This document shows positions 48,343 to 55,345 of a stretch of 64,000 nucleotides of DNA, piece after piece. Source of the stretch: Actinomadura syzygii (lineage in GTDB: Bacteria; Actinomycetota; Actinomycetes; Streptosporangiales; Streptosporangiaceae); contig NZ_VSFF01000012.1 in assembly GCF_008085905.1 (NCBI RefSeq), positions 186,001-250,000 of the forward strand, read 5' to 3'. Within the stretch, counting starts at the first letter, position 1. Each line of letters opens with the position of its first letter. The notes under the pieces were generated by a model. That model worked only from the letters and a program-made list of their open reading frames with translations. It had not been told where the DNA came from and ran no database searches. The position numbers and the translations under genes were made by a program.

Positions 48343-50103
48343 ATGCGCGTTGCACTGGACCTCTCGCATTCTAGGGTATGGTCCGCCGATCCGAAACGGA
48401 GAACCGGCGGACATTCCACTCGCGAGTACACCGAACTGGGCTACGTCGCGCACCTACCCGAGATCTTCGACGGTTTCGCCGAGCGCACGCAGATCATCGA
48501 CCGGCCATGGACGGCGGAGACGCTCGCTCGAACCGACGTACTTCTCATGCCCACCGGCGGCCGCGAAGCCGACCGGCCGGTGACAGCAGAGGAGTCCGAA
48601 TTGCTCGCGAATTTCCTCGACGGAGGAGGCGGAATCCTCGCCTTCGGCGACGGCGATCGTCCTCCAACGCGACCAGGCGAGTCACTGACCTCGGCGGTGG
48701 CCCGTTTCTCCTTTGGAGACATCTTCGTCTCCCAGCAGCGTCCAACCGCCGAGCATCTGCTGACCTACGACGTCACCTGCGCCGCCGTTCCAGGCCACCC
48801 GATCACGGGCGGAATCGACACCGTCCACCTTCACCGGGCCCGTCCGATCAAAGCGGACATGACCGCATTGCTCAGCCACGCCGGGCACACCGTCGCCGGT
48901 GCGGCCACCCGGGGCGAAGGCCGGATCGTCGTCGTCAGCAATGCCGACATGTTCACGCTTCCGTTCCTGGGACGCCGCGACAACCTGCTGTTCCTACTGA
49001 ACGCGATCTCATGGCTGGCCACCGGACAGGTCGATGCGTCGGTCGGCGAGCGGCATGCCGAAAAGGTCCGCGGCCAGGCATTCGCCACACGTTCCTTCGA
49101 TCCCGAACCCTGTCTGGCGCGCGCGTCCGGCCCGCACGCCATCGACGCCTCGGCACTCCACGCGGAACTGGACCCGATCACCGCTACGGAGCTACCAAAC
49201 TCCCATGAGGACGACGACGCCTTCATCGCAGCGGCCGAACTGTGTTTCCATGAACTTCCCAGGTCGATCAGGCACACGGTCAGCACATTCCGCGAACGGT
49301 CCAACGACTACGGGATTCTCCTCGTCTCCGGCCTGCCTCTGGGGGCGTCCCTGCCGCCGACTCCTGCGGATCCGCATGCACGTCCGCACCGCAAGCGTTG
49401 GCTCAGCGAACTGTGGCTGGCGGCCTTCGCTTCAGCGCTCGGATCACCGTTCACCTATCTGCAGGAACAGTCCGGTTCCCTGTTCCAGAACGTCGTCCCG
49501 ACACCCGAGAACGCCAACAAGATATCCTCTGAAAGCTCCTCTATCCTGCTCGGCTTCCACACCGAAATGGGCTTTCACCCCTACCCGCCCGACTACCTTC
49601 TCCTGCTGTGCCTGCGACCCGATCACGACAACGAGGCGAAGACCATCACCGCTGGCATCCGCATGATTCTCTCCCGGTTGACGCTTTGCGAGCGCGCCAT
49701 TCTCTTCGAGCCGCTGTACCGTCCCGGGATCGACTACTCGTTCGGCAGCCCGAACGCCACGGAAGGAAACGGGCCGGCGGTGCCCATCCTGTACGGCGAC
49801 CCGCACGATCCCTTCCTGAACTTCGACCTCGACCTGATGGTCGGCCTCACCGAGGAGGCCGAGGCCGCGGTGCAGGCCCTGCGGACCGCGGCCAACCAGG
49901 TCAGACGCTGGGTCCGGCTGTCCACCGGTGACCTGCTGGTGATCGACAACCGCCGTGCCGTGCATGCGCGCTCGGAGTTCACCGCCCGATACGACGGACA
50001 GGACCGCTGGCTCCAGCGCATGTGCGTGACGCGCGACCTCGCCGCGTCCGCGGCCGAGCGGGCGGGCGGCGGGCGGACCGTCGAGACGACGTTCGCGTTC
50101 TGA
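48343..50103 (+). CDS. GATase1-like domain fused to VioC/clavaminate-synthase-like 2OG oxygenase
   Basis: A 586-residue protein. Residues 1-225 resemble a class I glutamine-amidotransferase-like or DUF4350-type fold (TDVLLMPTGGREAD; GRIVVVSNADMFTLPFLGRRDN) without an obvious nucleophilic Cys triad. Residues 240-586 are a VioC/AsnO/clavaminate-synthase-like oxygenase, with H406 and E408 in GFHTEMGFHPYPPDY, distal H541 in RRAVHARSEFTARYDGQ and the 2OG-binding Arg in DRWLQR. This family hydroxylates free or carrier-bound Arg, Asn or Lys at C-beta. ATG at 48343 (AGAAAGG upstream) is preferred; ATG at 48265 overlaps the promoter repeats. With the amidinotransferase present, arginine is a plausible substrate. 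Confidence 0.8.
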   Translation: MRVALDLSHSRVWSADPKRRTGGHSTREYTELGYVAHLPEIFDGFAERTQIIDRPWTAETLARTDVLLMPTGGREADRPVTAEESELLANFLDGGGGILAFGDGDRPPTRPGESLTSAVARFSFGDIFVSQQRPTAEHLLTYDVTCAAVPGHPITGGIDTVHLHRARPIKADMTALLSHAGHTVAGAATRGEGRIVVVSNADMFTLPFLGRRDNLLFLLNAISWLATGQVDASVGERHAEKVRGQAFATRSFDPEPCLARASGPHAIDASALHAELDPITATELPNSHEDDDAFIAAAELCFHELPRSIRHTVSTFRERSNDYGILLVSGLPLGASLPPTPADPHARPHRKRWLSELWLAAFASALGSPFTYLQEQSGSLFQNVVPTPENANKISSESSSILLGFHTEMGFHPYPPDYLLLLCLRPDHDNEAKTITAGIRMILSRLTLCERAILFEPLYRPGIDYSFGSPNATEGNGPAVPILYGDPHDPFLNFDLDLMVGLTEEAEAAVQALRTAANQVRRWVRLSTGDLLVIDNRRAVHARSEFTARYDGQDRWLQRMCVTRDLAASAAERAGGGRTVETTFAF

Positions 50104-50117
50104 GCCGAGGGCCGCCC

Positions 50118-50741
50118 TCAGACGTCCTTGTGCATGATCGCGTTAGTGGGGCGGAGCATCCCGACCCGCGTGAATCCCTCCGCCTCGAACATCGACACCG
50201 TGCCGAAATGGCCGTAGTCGGACCAGGTCCCAGGGCCCCACCGGTCCTTCGTCGCGAGATCGAGGGGATAGCCCTCGACCAGCCCGCCTCCGGCGTCGCC
50301 GATCGCGGCGAGCACGGCGCGCAGCGCGGTCGCCGCGACACCGCGCCGCCGGTACTTCTTGGCGACGACGAAGCAGGTGACACGCCAGTCCTCGGCGGGC
50401 ACGCCGTCCAGCGGCGGCTTGGCGAACCTGCCGCGGCGGCCGTCCATCAGCGGAAGCTCGTCCTTCCGGCCGTACTGGCACCATCCGATTGGGGCCCCGC
50501 CGTCGTAGACGAGCACACCGTGGGACCGGCCCTGGCACACCAGCTCCCGCTTGTGTCGATGGTTCACGACGCTGCGCTCGGCCCGGGTGCGGTGCAGAGA
50601 CCCCGGCAGCGGCTTGTCGCGCTGGAAGGCCGTGCACCAGCAGAAGTCCCAGCCGTTGCCCTGAGAGAACAGCGTCTCGAAGTCCGGCCACGTCTGCGTC
50701 GTCAGCTCCCTGGTGGTGAGCGACAGCGGTTCGGCCTTCAT
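50118..50741 (-). CDS. GNAT family N-acetyltransferase
   Basis: A 207-residue GNAT enzyme. The acetyl-CoA-binding signature is VTCFVVAKKYRRRGVAATALRAVL, followed by GYPLDLATK and FGTVSMFEAEGF typical of this group. ATG at 50741 follows GGAGGGG. It may acetylate an amine of the product or act in resistance. It follows the FemAB-like gene by 73 bp, with a hairpin between them. Confidence 0.85.
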   Translation of the reverse strand: MKAEPLSLTTRELTTQTWPDFETLFSQGNGWDFCWCTAFQRDKPLPGSLHRTRAERSVVNHRHKRELVCQGRSHGVLVYDGGAPIGWCQYGRKDELPLMDGRRGRFAKPPLDGVPAEDWRVTCFVVAKKYRRRGVAATALRAVLAAIGDAGGGLVEGYPLDLATKDRWGPGTWSDYGHFGTVSMFEAEGFTRVGMLRPTNAIMHKDV

Positions 50742-50777
50742 CTCGTCCCCTCCACTCCGGCTCTGCACCACCAGGAT

Positions 50778-50798
50778 CGCCGCGGGACGCCCGCGGCG
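50778..50798. terminator. Perfect GC-rich hairpin between two leftward genes
   Basis: CGCCGCGGG at 50778-50786 and CCCGCGGCG at 50790-50798 form a 9-bp stem with a 3-nt loop (ACG), just beyond the stop of the FemAB-like gene. There is no T-tract, so termination or attenuation is only suggested. Confidence 0.4.
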
Positions 50799-50814
50799 CC
50801 AGAACCGTCGGGCC

Positions 50815-51969
50815 CTACATCCCGGTGTCGGCCGAGCCGTCGACGAACCGAACCCCCGGGGCGCGACCGGCCGTTCCGCACAAGACGGCCGCCGTCCACA
50901 GCGGGTTCGCCACCGCGCCCCGCAGTGTCTTCGCACGCGTCACCAGCCCCAGGTGCAGCCTGTCCAGACCGTGCTCGGACGCATACTCGATCGCCCGGTA
51001 GATCATGAGGTTGAAGTACTCGAACGAGTCCCGCAGCCGCTCGTGATCGAGCCCGACGGCATGCAGGTAGAGCATGTCGCGCCACACGAAGTCGACGGCG
51101 CAGGCGACCAGCGCGCCGCGCTCGTCCCGGCAGGTGAGCACCACGGCACGAGGGCCGACCGCCCTGGCCTCCCAGCGGAAGATCCGCCGCAGCAGGAAGT
51201 CGGGCACCGTGTCGCCGTGTCGCCGGTTCACCTCGCTCACCAGACGCGCGACCTCCGGGACACAGCCCGCCAGCGGCTCGACGCCGGAACGCCAACCGGC
51301 CTTCGCATACCGGTCGCGCTCCTGGCGCGCGTAGTACCGCCGCTTCTTCGGCAGCCGCTCGACATAGGCGTCCACGCCCACGCTCGCGCCGCTGACGATC
51401 GCCTCGGCGTCGTCCCGCGCGGCGACGACCCACGCCGCTCGCCGGATTCGCTGCACCTGCGCGGCCGGCAGATAGGGCAAGACTATTCCGTGCAGGCCCT
51501 CGCCCTCGGCCACCGCCAGCGCGGCCTGCAGCAGCACCCGGACCGTCTGCTCACCCACGTCCGCTCGCAGATCGTCGGCCAAGAGCACACCACCGCGATT
51601 GCACAACCGGGAGCCCGCGACCAAATGGTCGCCTTCAATGCCCAACAGCGTCCGGAAGCGCTGATTCTGATAAAACGTGCCGCCCTCATACAGCAATCGA
51701 TAAATCGGCAAGGCGCCTATCAGCCGATCACCTGCCAGCGCCAGCACGTACCGGGCCCTAGCGACACGATCACGCTCAATGGAAGCTAACCACTCGTGAG
51801 ACATGTAAAAGTCGTCGGCCCCGGCCAGCGCATTCCAACACTCCGCCTCGACCTCGCCAATTCCACCGACCACGCGAACACGTGGCGCGCATACGTCCGC
51901 TGACTCGGAGCACGGCCGCCAATCGCTTCGCTCGGTGGCCGGGCCGCCATCGGAACGCTGGCCTCCCAT
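50815..51969 (-). CDS. FemAB-like/BioF2-like acyltransferase
   Basis: A 384-residue protein of the GNAT-related FemAB/Acetyltransf_6 group. RLPKKRRYYARQERDRYAKAG at about 180 and LHLGLVTRAKTLRGAVANPLW near the C-terminus are characteristic. Relatives transfer aminoacyl groups from tRNA (Fem enzymes) or acyl groups from CoA. ATG at 51969 is chosen because it lies 29 nt from the promoter repeats; the ORF is open 42 codons further upstream. In a cluster with two LanB-like proteins a tRNA-dependent aminoacylation is attractive but untested. It is the last gene with an operator of the cluster type, so it marks the cluster's right edge. Confidence 0.75.
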   Translation of the reverse strand: MGGQRSDGGPATERSDWRPCSESADVCAPRVRVVGGIGEVEAECWNALAGADDFYMSHEWLASIERDRVARARYVLALAGDRLIGALPIYRLLYEGGTFYQNQRFRTLLGIEGDHLVAGSRLCNRGGVLLADDLRADVGEQTVRVLLQAALAVAEGEGLHGIVLPYLPAAQVQRIRRAAWVVAARDDAEAIVSGASVGVDAYVERLPKKRRYYARQERDRYAKAGWRSGVEPLAGCVPEVARLVSEVNRRHGDTVPDFLLRRIFRWEARAVGPRAVVLTCRDERGALVACAVDFVWRDMLYLHAVGLDHERLRDSFEYFNLMIYRAIEYASEHGLDRLHLGLVTRAKTLRGAVANPLWTAAVLCGTAGRAPGVRFVDGSADTGM

Positions 51970-51993
51970 GCCCGCCACACTGACCGCCCGCGG

Positions 51994-52009
51994 TACACCA
52001 CGGCTACAG
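51994..52009 (-). promoter_or_regulatory. Putative SARP operator for the FemAB-like gene
   Basis: Plus-strand TACAC at 51994 and TACAG at 52005, 11 bp apart. CAGTGT lies about 11 nt beyond on the gene's strand. The last repeat starts 29 nt before the ATG at 51969. Confidence 0.65.
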
Positions 52010-52985
52010 CCATAGCCAGGGCGACCCGAAGTACATCCACCAGCCGCCCCGGCGAACACTGCGCAGAGGTCAAGACCGGTCACCGAGGGAGGCATGTGGG
52101 ATCACCGCAGGTGGCATACCGCGGTGAGGATCTGCCAAGCCGGGCGTCGGTCATGAGCGCGGCGGGCAGGGCGAGTAGCGGGATCTCCTCCCGCACTCCT
52201 GCGGCCAAGGCCTGGGCGACGAACAGGCCCGGGTTGTGCAGGCCCGTCGCGCTAGCCTGCTCTGCTTGGTCGGTCACGGCCGGTCTCAGTTGGGTGAGCC
52301 AATCGCTCAGAAGCCTTGCAGCCGTGTGCAACCACCGAGAGTTCCGGCAGGGCGAGGCCTCGGTGCCGTATGGCGAGGCACTCGCGCAGAGACGTGTGGC
52401 CTCGGCGAGGTGCACCGGGTCGCCCAGCCGAGGCAGTGTAAGCCCGCCGCCTGCCAGATCGAGGTGCATTTCTTCTCTGCAGCCAGGGGGATCGCGTTTC
52501 TGAGATCGCGTGATGTTGTTCGGAGGCATGTCTGCGACCACCACGATGCCTCCGATAGCACATCGTCGAATGTCCGCCTCACCCAGTGGGCGGATCTGCG
52601 GAAGTCTTATCGATCCCGTGATCGACTGTCGTTGGTCCCGCAACTCCGGGGACCGACCGTGCCCGACCCGCGAGGAGCCCGGAACCCGTCGCCGAGCAGC
52701 CATCGAGCAGCCATCCGGAGAAACTGGGACATCCCCGGCGGGGGACATACCGGACGTACTCACTTTGCCCTGGTCAGGGGTGCTGGGTTGCGTGGGAACC
52801 CGCCACCTGCGGATTGAAAGTCCGAAGCGCTCCGGCTGGTCGGCAGCCTCACCGACCTGCGCGCACTCCCGAGCGTCCACCCGCCGGAAGCAAGATCATT
52901 CCGCGCATTCTCCGGATCTTGCTCGTGGCCGCGTCCTGCCGTCGTGGGCCCTGCCTCGGCGTGCCCCACAGGTAGATTGGACACC
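52010..52985. other. Non-coding or degenerate junction right of the cluster
   Basis: Nearly 1 kb with open frames in several registers but no recognisable complete gene. The leftward frame from about 52540 to 52080 has protein-like composition (LAEATRLCASASPYG; WLHTAARLLSDWLTQLRP) and ends LLALPAALMTDARLGRSSP, a stretch echoed at 53687-53740. I read it as the remnant of an unidentified gene. AT-rich islands occur near 52500-52560. Confidence 0.45.
52128..52180. repeat. Diverged duplicate of 53688-53740
   Basis: GATCTGCCAAGCCGGGCG is shared exactly with the second copy and similarity continues for about 50 bp with substitutions. On the minus strand both encode LLALPA(A/G)L then ARLGRS, so they probably derive from the same gene end. 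Confidence 0.6.
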
Positions 52986-53285
52986 ATGACCGCCCAGCCC
53001 GAGGAACCGACCGCGCCGCGTGATCCTGGTGAGGACCCGGCCGCGATCTTCGATGCGCTCCCACCGTCGCATCGTGACCAGTTCCGGGCCGAGTATGACG
53101 AGGCGCTCGACGCGGCTCACGACCTGGCGCGCTTCAAGCAGGTTCAGACCTTGCTGCGGCAGTGGCGGCTGCGGGCCATCGCCTACGCCCGTCCCGGCTA
53201 CGACGAAGCTGTCCGGGACGCCCTACAGGGCCGTGAAGAGACCTTCGTGCGCTACACCCCGCCGGGCTGGGAAGGCCGGGTGTGA
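52986..53285 (+). CDS. DUF6247-like small protein, probable antitoxin
   Basis: A 99-residue protein with an acidic N-terminus (PEEPTAPRDPGEDPAAIFDAL) and a helical middle (RDQFRAEYDEALDAAHDL), a pattern common in actinomycetes as the first gene of a two-gene unit. ATG at 52986 sits 7 nt after TAGATT, so the transcript may be leaderless. It overlaps the next gene by 4 bp (GTGA). A toxin-antitoxin role is inferred from size, overlap and family context. Confidence 0.6.
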   Translation: MTAQPEEPTAPRDPGEDPAAIFDALPPSHRDQFRAEYDEALDAAHDLARFKQVQTLLRQWRLRAIAYARPGYDEAVRDALQGREETFVRYTPPGWEGRV

Positions 53286-53539
53286 CCTACCGCTTCGACG
53301 GCTTCCACGGACGCGCACTCTACGAACTCAACGGCCTTCCCGAAGACGTCCGCAACGGCCCACTCCTCGAACGCCTCCTCCAGCTCCTGGAAGCCCCATG
53401 GGACGCGGTACCGGAACGGCCAGAGCAAACAGCAATCCGGCACGCCTTCTTCGGCTCCAACAGCGAAGGCATGCTGACGCTCCTGGTGGACGAGGAATCC
53501 GAGACGCTCCGCATCATCGACATCCTCTGGACGGGCTAG
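53282..53539 (+). CDS. Small RelE/ParE-like protein, probable toxin
   Basis: An 85-residue protein (YRFDGFHGRALYELNGLPEDV start; GMLTLLVDEESETLRIIDILWTG end) whose length and strand pattern resemble RelE/ParE-fold toxins. It is coupled to the upstream gene by a GTGA overlap. Such pairs are frequent at the edges of mobile or accessory regions. Confidence 0.55.
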   Translation: MTYRFDGFHGRALYELNGLPEDVRNGPLLERLLQLLEAPWDAVPERPEQTAIRHAFFGSNSEGMLTLLVDEESETLRIIDILWTG

Positions 53540-53557
53540 CGGCGTAGCGGCCGTTCT

Positions 53558-53585
53558 GTGCTCCCCGCGCACGCGGGATGGTCCC
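53558..53585 (+). repeat. Solitary CRISPR repeat, 1 nt short, 46 kb from the array
   Basis: The 28 bases match the array repeat in full except for one missing G in the GGGG run (GCACGCGGGATGGTCCC instead of GCACGCGGGGATGGTCCC), in the same orientation. No second repeat occurs 61 nt away on either side. It sits 19 nt after the toxin-like gene. Confidence 0.9.
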
Positions 53586-53687
53586 GAGTTCGCTTTCGGC
53601 CACCTCCGGCCCACGCGATGGAGGTGAGTGTTCGGGGTGCGGAGGTCCGCGTGCGGGATCAGGCTCAGGAGGCACGCTGCGGCGGGG

Positions 53688-53740
53688 ATCTGCCAAGCCG
53701 GGCGGCGATCACCAGCCCGGCAGGCAAGGCGAGCAGTGAT
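53688..53740. repeat. Diverged duplicate of 52128-52180
   Basis: This is the second copy of the GATCTGCCAAGCCGGGCG-containing segment; it runs directly into the integrase remnant. The two copies bracket the toxin-antitoxin-like pair and the solitary CRISPR repeat. Confidence 0.6.
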
Positions 53741-53940
53741 GCCTGGGCAGTTCATGCTGCTGGCGATGCAGGCCGGTCTTCCGCCTGTCCGGTTGCATGA
53801 TCTGCGGCAAGGCGCGGCGACCATCCTGTTGCGCGCTGGGCGGGATCTGAAAGTCGTGCAGGAGACGCTGGGGTTGTCGTCGATCACGGATCGCCTTCGA
53901 CACCTGCACCGGCGTTCTGCCTGACCTGGCCCGCCCGTCG
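53739..53940 (+). pseudogene. Truncated, inactivated tyrosine recombinase (integrase) C-terminus
   Basis: Only the last part of the catalytic domain remains: LPPVRLHDLRQGAATILLRAG, then LKVVQETLGLSSIT, matching the HxLRH and LGHSS regions of actinomycete integrases. Three defects are visible: the final His of HxLRH is Gln; a frameshift lies between about 53887 and 53899; and in the shifted frame DTCTGVLPDLAR the catalytic Tyr of the usual DTYxxVLP is Cys. N-terminal and core domains are missing. It lies about 0.4 kb from the 3' end of tRNA-Arg, the usual place for the integrase of an integrated element. Confidence 0.75.
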
Positions 53941-53944
53941 GCCG

Positions 53945-54354
53945 AAGATGCCGGCCGCCGGCCGCCATCCTCAACGGCCGGGCCGAGGCCGAACGCACCG
54001 AAACGGCGACACTGGGACGTATCGCCCGCCTGGCGGAGGTGGCAAGGCGATGACCGGCGGAGGTTGACCGTCGGATTCTTCGCGCCGTGTCCGCATCCGA
54101 GCCCCGGACTGGACGCGGACACCGGTGCGCCGTCTCAACTCAATTGGTCGGCCTAGAGACGTCCAGCCCCGGTCAGGCCGTGGTTGTCGCGGGTCCGTCG
54201 GCGCGTTGCCAGGGGTCCTCGGAACTGGTGATCAAGCGGGGTTGGAGGCGGGTTCGGCGACAGGTTTGCGACAGCCGAGCAGACATCGAGCAGACGGGGG
54301 GACATATCGGGCAAGATCTGGGATCTTGGCGGTGGTAAGACTGCAGGTCAGGGG
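53945..54354. other. Non-coding stretch between integrase remnant and tRNA-Arg
   Basis: No gene recognised. The end of the integrase remnant trails off here. The 54240-54330 segment (GACAGGTTTGCGACAGCCGAG and nearby GAGCAGAC repeats) looks like the non-coding tail that often lies between an integrase gene and its tRNA attachment site. Confidence 0.4.
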
Positions 54355-54431
54355 TGGCGCGCCCGGCAGGATTCGAACCCGCGACCGTCGGATTAGAAGT
54401 CCGATGCTCTATCCAGCTGAGCTACGGGCGC
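54355..54431 (-). tRNA. tRNA-Arg (anticodon TCT), CCA encoded
   Basis: On the minus strand the 5' acceptor strand GCGCCCG (from 54431) pairs with CGGGCGC near 54359-54365. The anticodon loop CTTCTAA gives anticodon TCT, the T-arm contains GGTTCGAATCC, and discriminator G plus CCA follow (54358-54355). The 3' end faces the integrase remnant, so it is a likely attachment site for a former integrative element. Confidence 0.95.
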
Positions 54432-54556
54432 TCGGCGCCCGGCGGGACGCCGGGACACAGTGTAAGGGGGCGGGTCCTCCGGCTCCACATCTATAACGCC
54501 ACTACCACGGGTGAACGGGCGTGGGTGGTGGGTTCGGAGGCTTATCTTGGGGTGCT

Positions 54557-55345
54557 GTGGCGGTGAACTTTGAGGTGCCGCTCTCCGAGGGGGGTGTTTC
54601 GGAGGGTGTGGTGCGGGTCGGGGAGACGGTGCGCAGGCCGTTGCGGGCGCACAGTCCGGCCGTGCACGGGTTGTTGCGGCATCTGGAGTCGGTGGGGTTC
54701 GACGGGGCCCCGCGGGTGCTGGGCGTGGACGAGCGCGGGCGCGAGGTTCTGAGCTGGGTGCCGGGGGAGGCGCCGCGCAGGCCGCTGCCCGGGTACGCGG
54801 TTTCGGAGGACGCGCTGCGCGGCGTCGGGCGGTTGTTGAGGGGTTACCACGAGGCCGTGGCGTCGTATGAGGCGCCGGACGGCGCGCCGTGGGACGGGGA
54901 GACCTCGAATCTCGACGGGGAGTTCGAGGTCATCGGGCATTGCGATGTCACATTCGAGAACGTCGTGTTCCGGGACGGGGTTCCGGCGGCGTTGATTGAT
55001 TTTGATCTGGCGCGGCCGACCACCCGGCTGTTCGATGTTGTCACGGCGCTGCGGCATTGGGGGCCCATCGCCGATCCGGCCGATCGGGACGCGTTGTTGT
55101 ACCGCGCCGACGTCGGGCGCAGGCTGCGGCTTTTCTGCGACGCCTACGGGCTCGAGCGGGAACGGCGGCGGGAAGTGCTTCCGGCGGCGCGGGTGAGGTT
55201 CGAGAGGTCCTATCGGGCGATGCGGAACCGGGCGCGGGGCGGTGGCGGCTGGGCGCGGATGTGGCCGGTCGCCGGGCAGCGGATACGGCGGGCGCAGGAT
55301 TGGCTTGAGCGGAACTGGGATGAACTCGATGCGCGTCTCTGCTGA
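54557..55345 (+). CDS. Aminoglycoside phosphotransferase (APH) family protein
   Basis: A 262-residue kinase-like phosphotransferase. VIGHCDVTFENVVFRDGVPAALIDFDLA contains the catalytic HxDxxxxN-like (H-C-D-x-x-x-x-N) and the DFD metal motif. GTG at 54557 is chosen at the beginning of AVNFEVPLSEGG; another GTG lies two codons on. The gene overlaps cobD by 26 bp. It is unlikely to be part of the cluster because it lies beyond tRNA-Arg, but a resistance role cannot be excluded. Confidence 0.8.
   Translation: MAVNFEVPLSEGGVSEGVVRVGETVRRPLRAHSPAVHGLLRHLESVGFDGAPRVLGVDERGREVLSWVPGEAPRRPLPGYAVSEDALRGVGRLLRGYHEAVASYEAPDGAPWDGETSNLDGEFEVIGHCDVTFENVVFRDGVPAALIDFDLARPTTRLFDVVTALRHWGPIADPADRDALLYRADVGRRLRLFCDAYGLERERRREVLPAARVRFERSYRAMRNRARGGGGWARMWPVAGQRIRRAQDWLERNWDELDARLC

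Noticed and set aside
54354..54566. Open frame translating as an RIRTRDRRIRSPM-type peptide
   Set aside because: It is the antisense of tRNA-Arg, a common false gene.
54557..55345. Self-resistance phosphotransferase of the cluster
   Set aside because: It lies beyond tRNA-Arg, overlaps cobD and has no cluster operator, so cluster membership is not supported.
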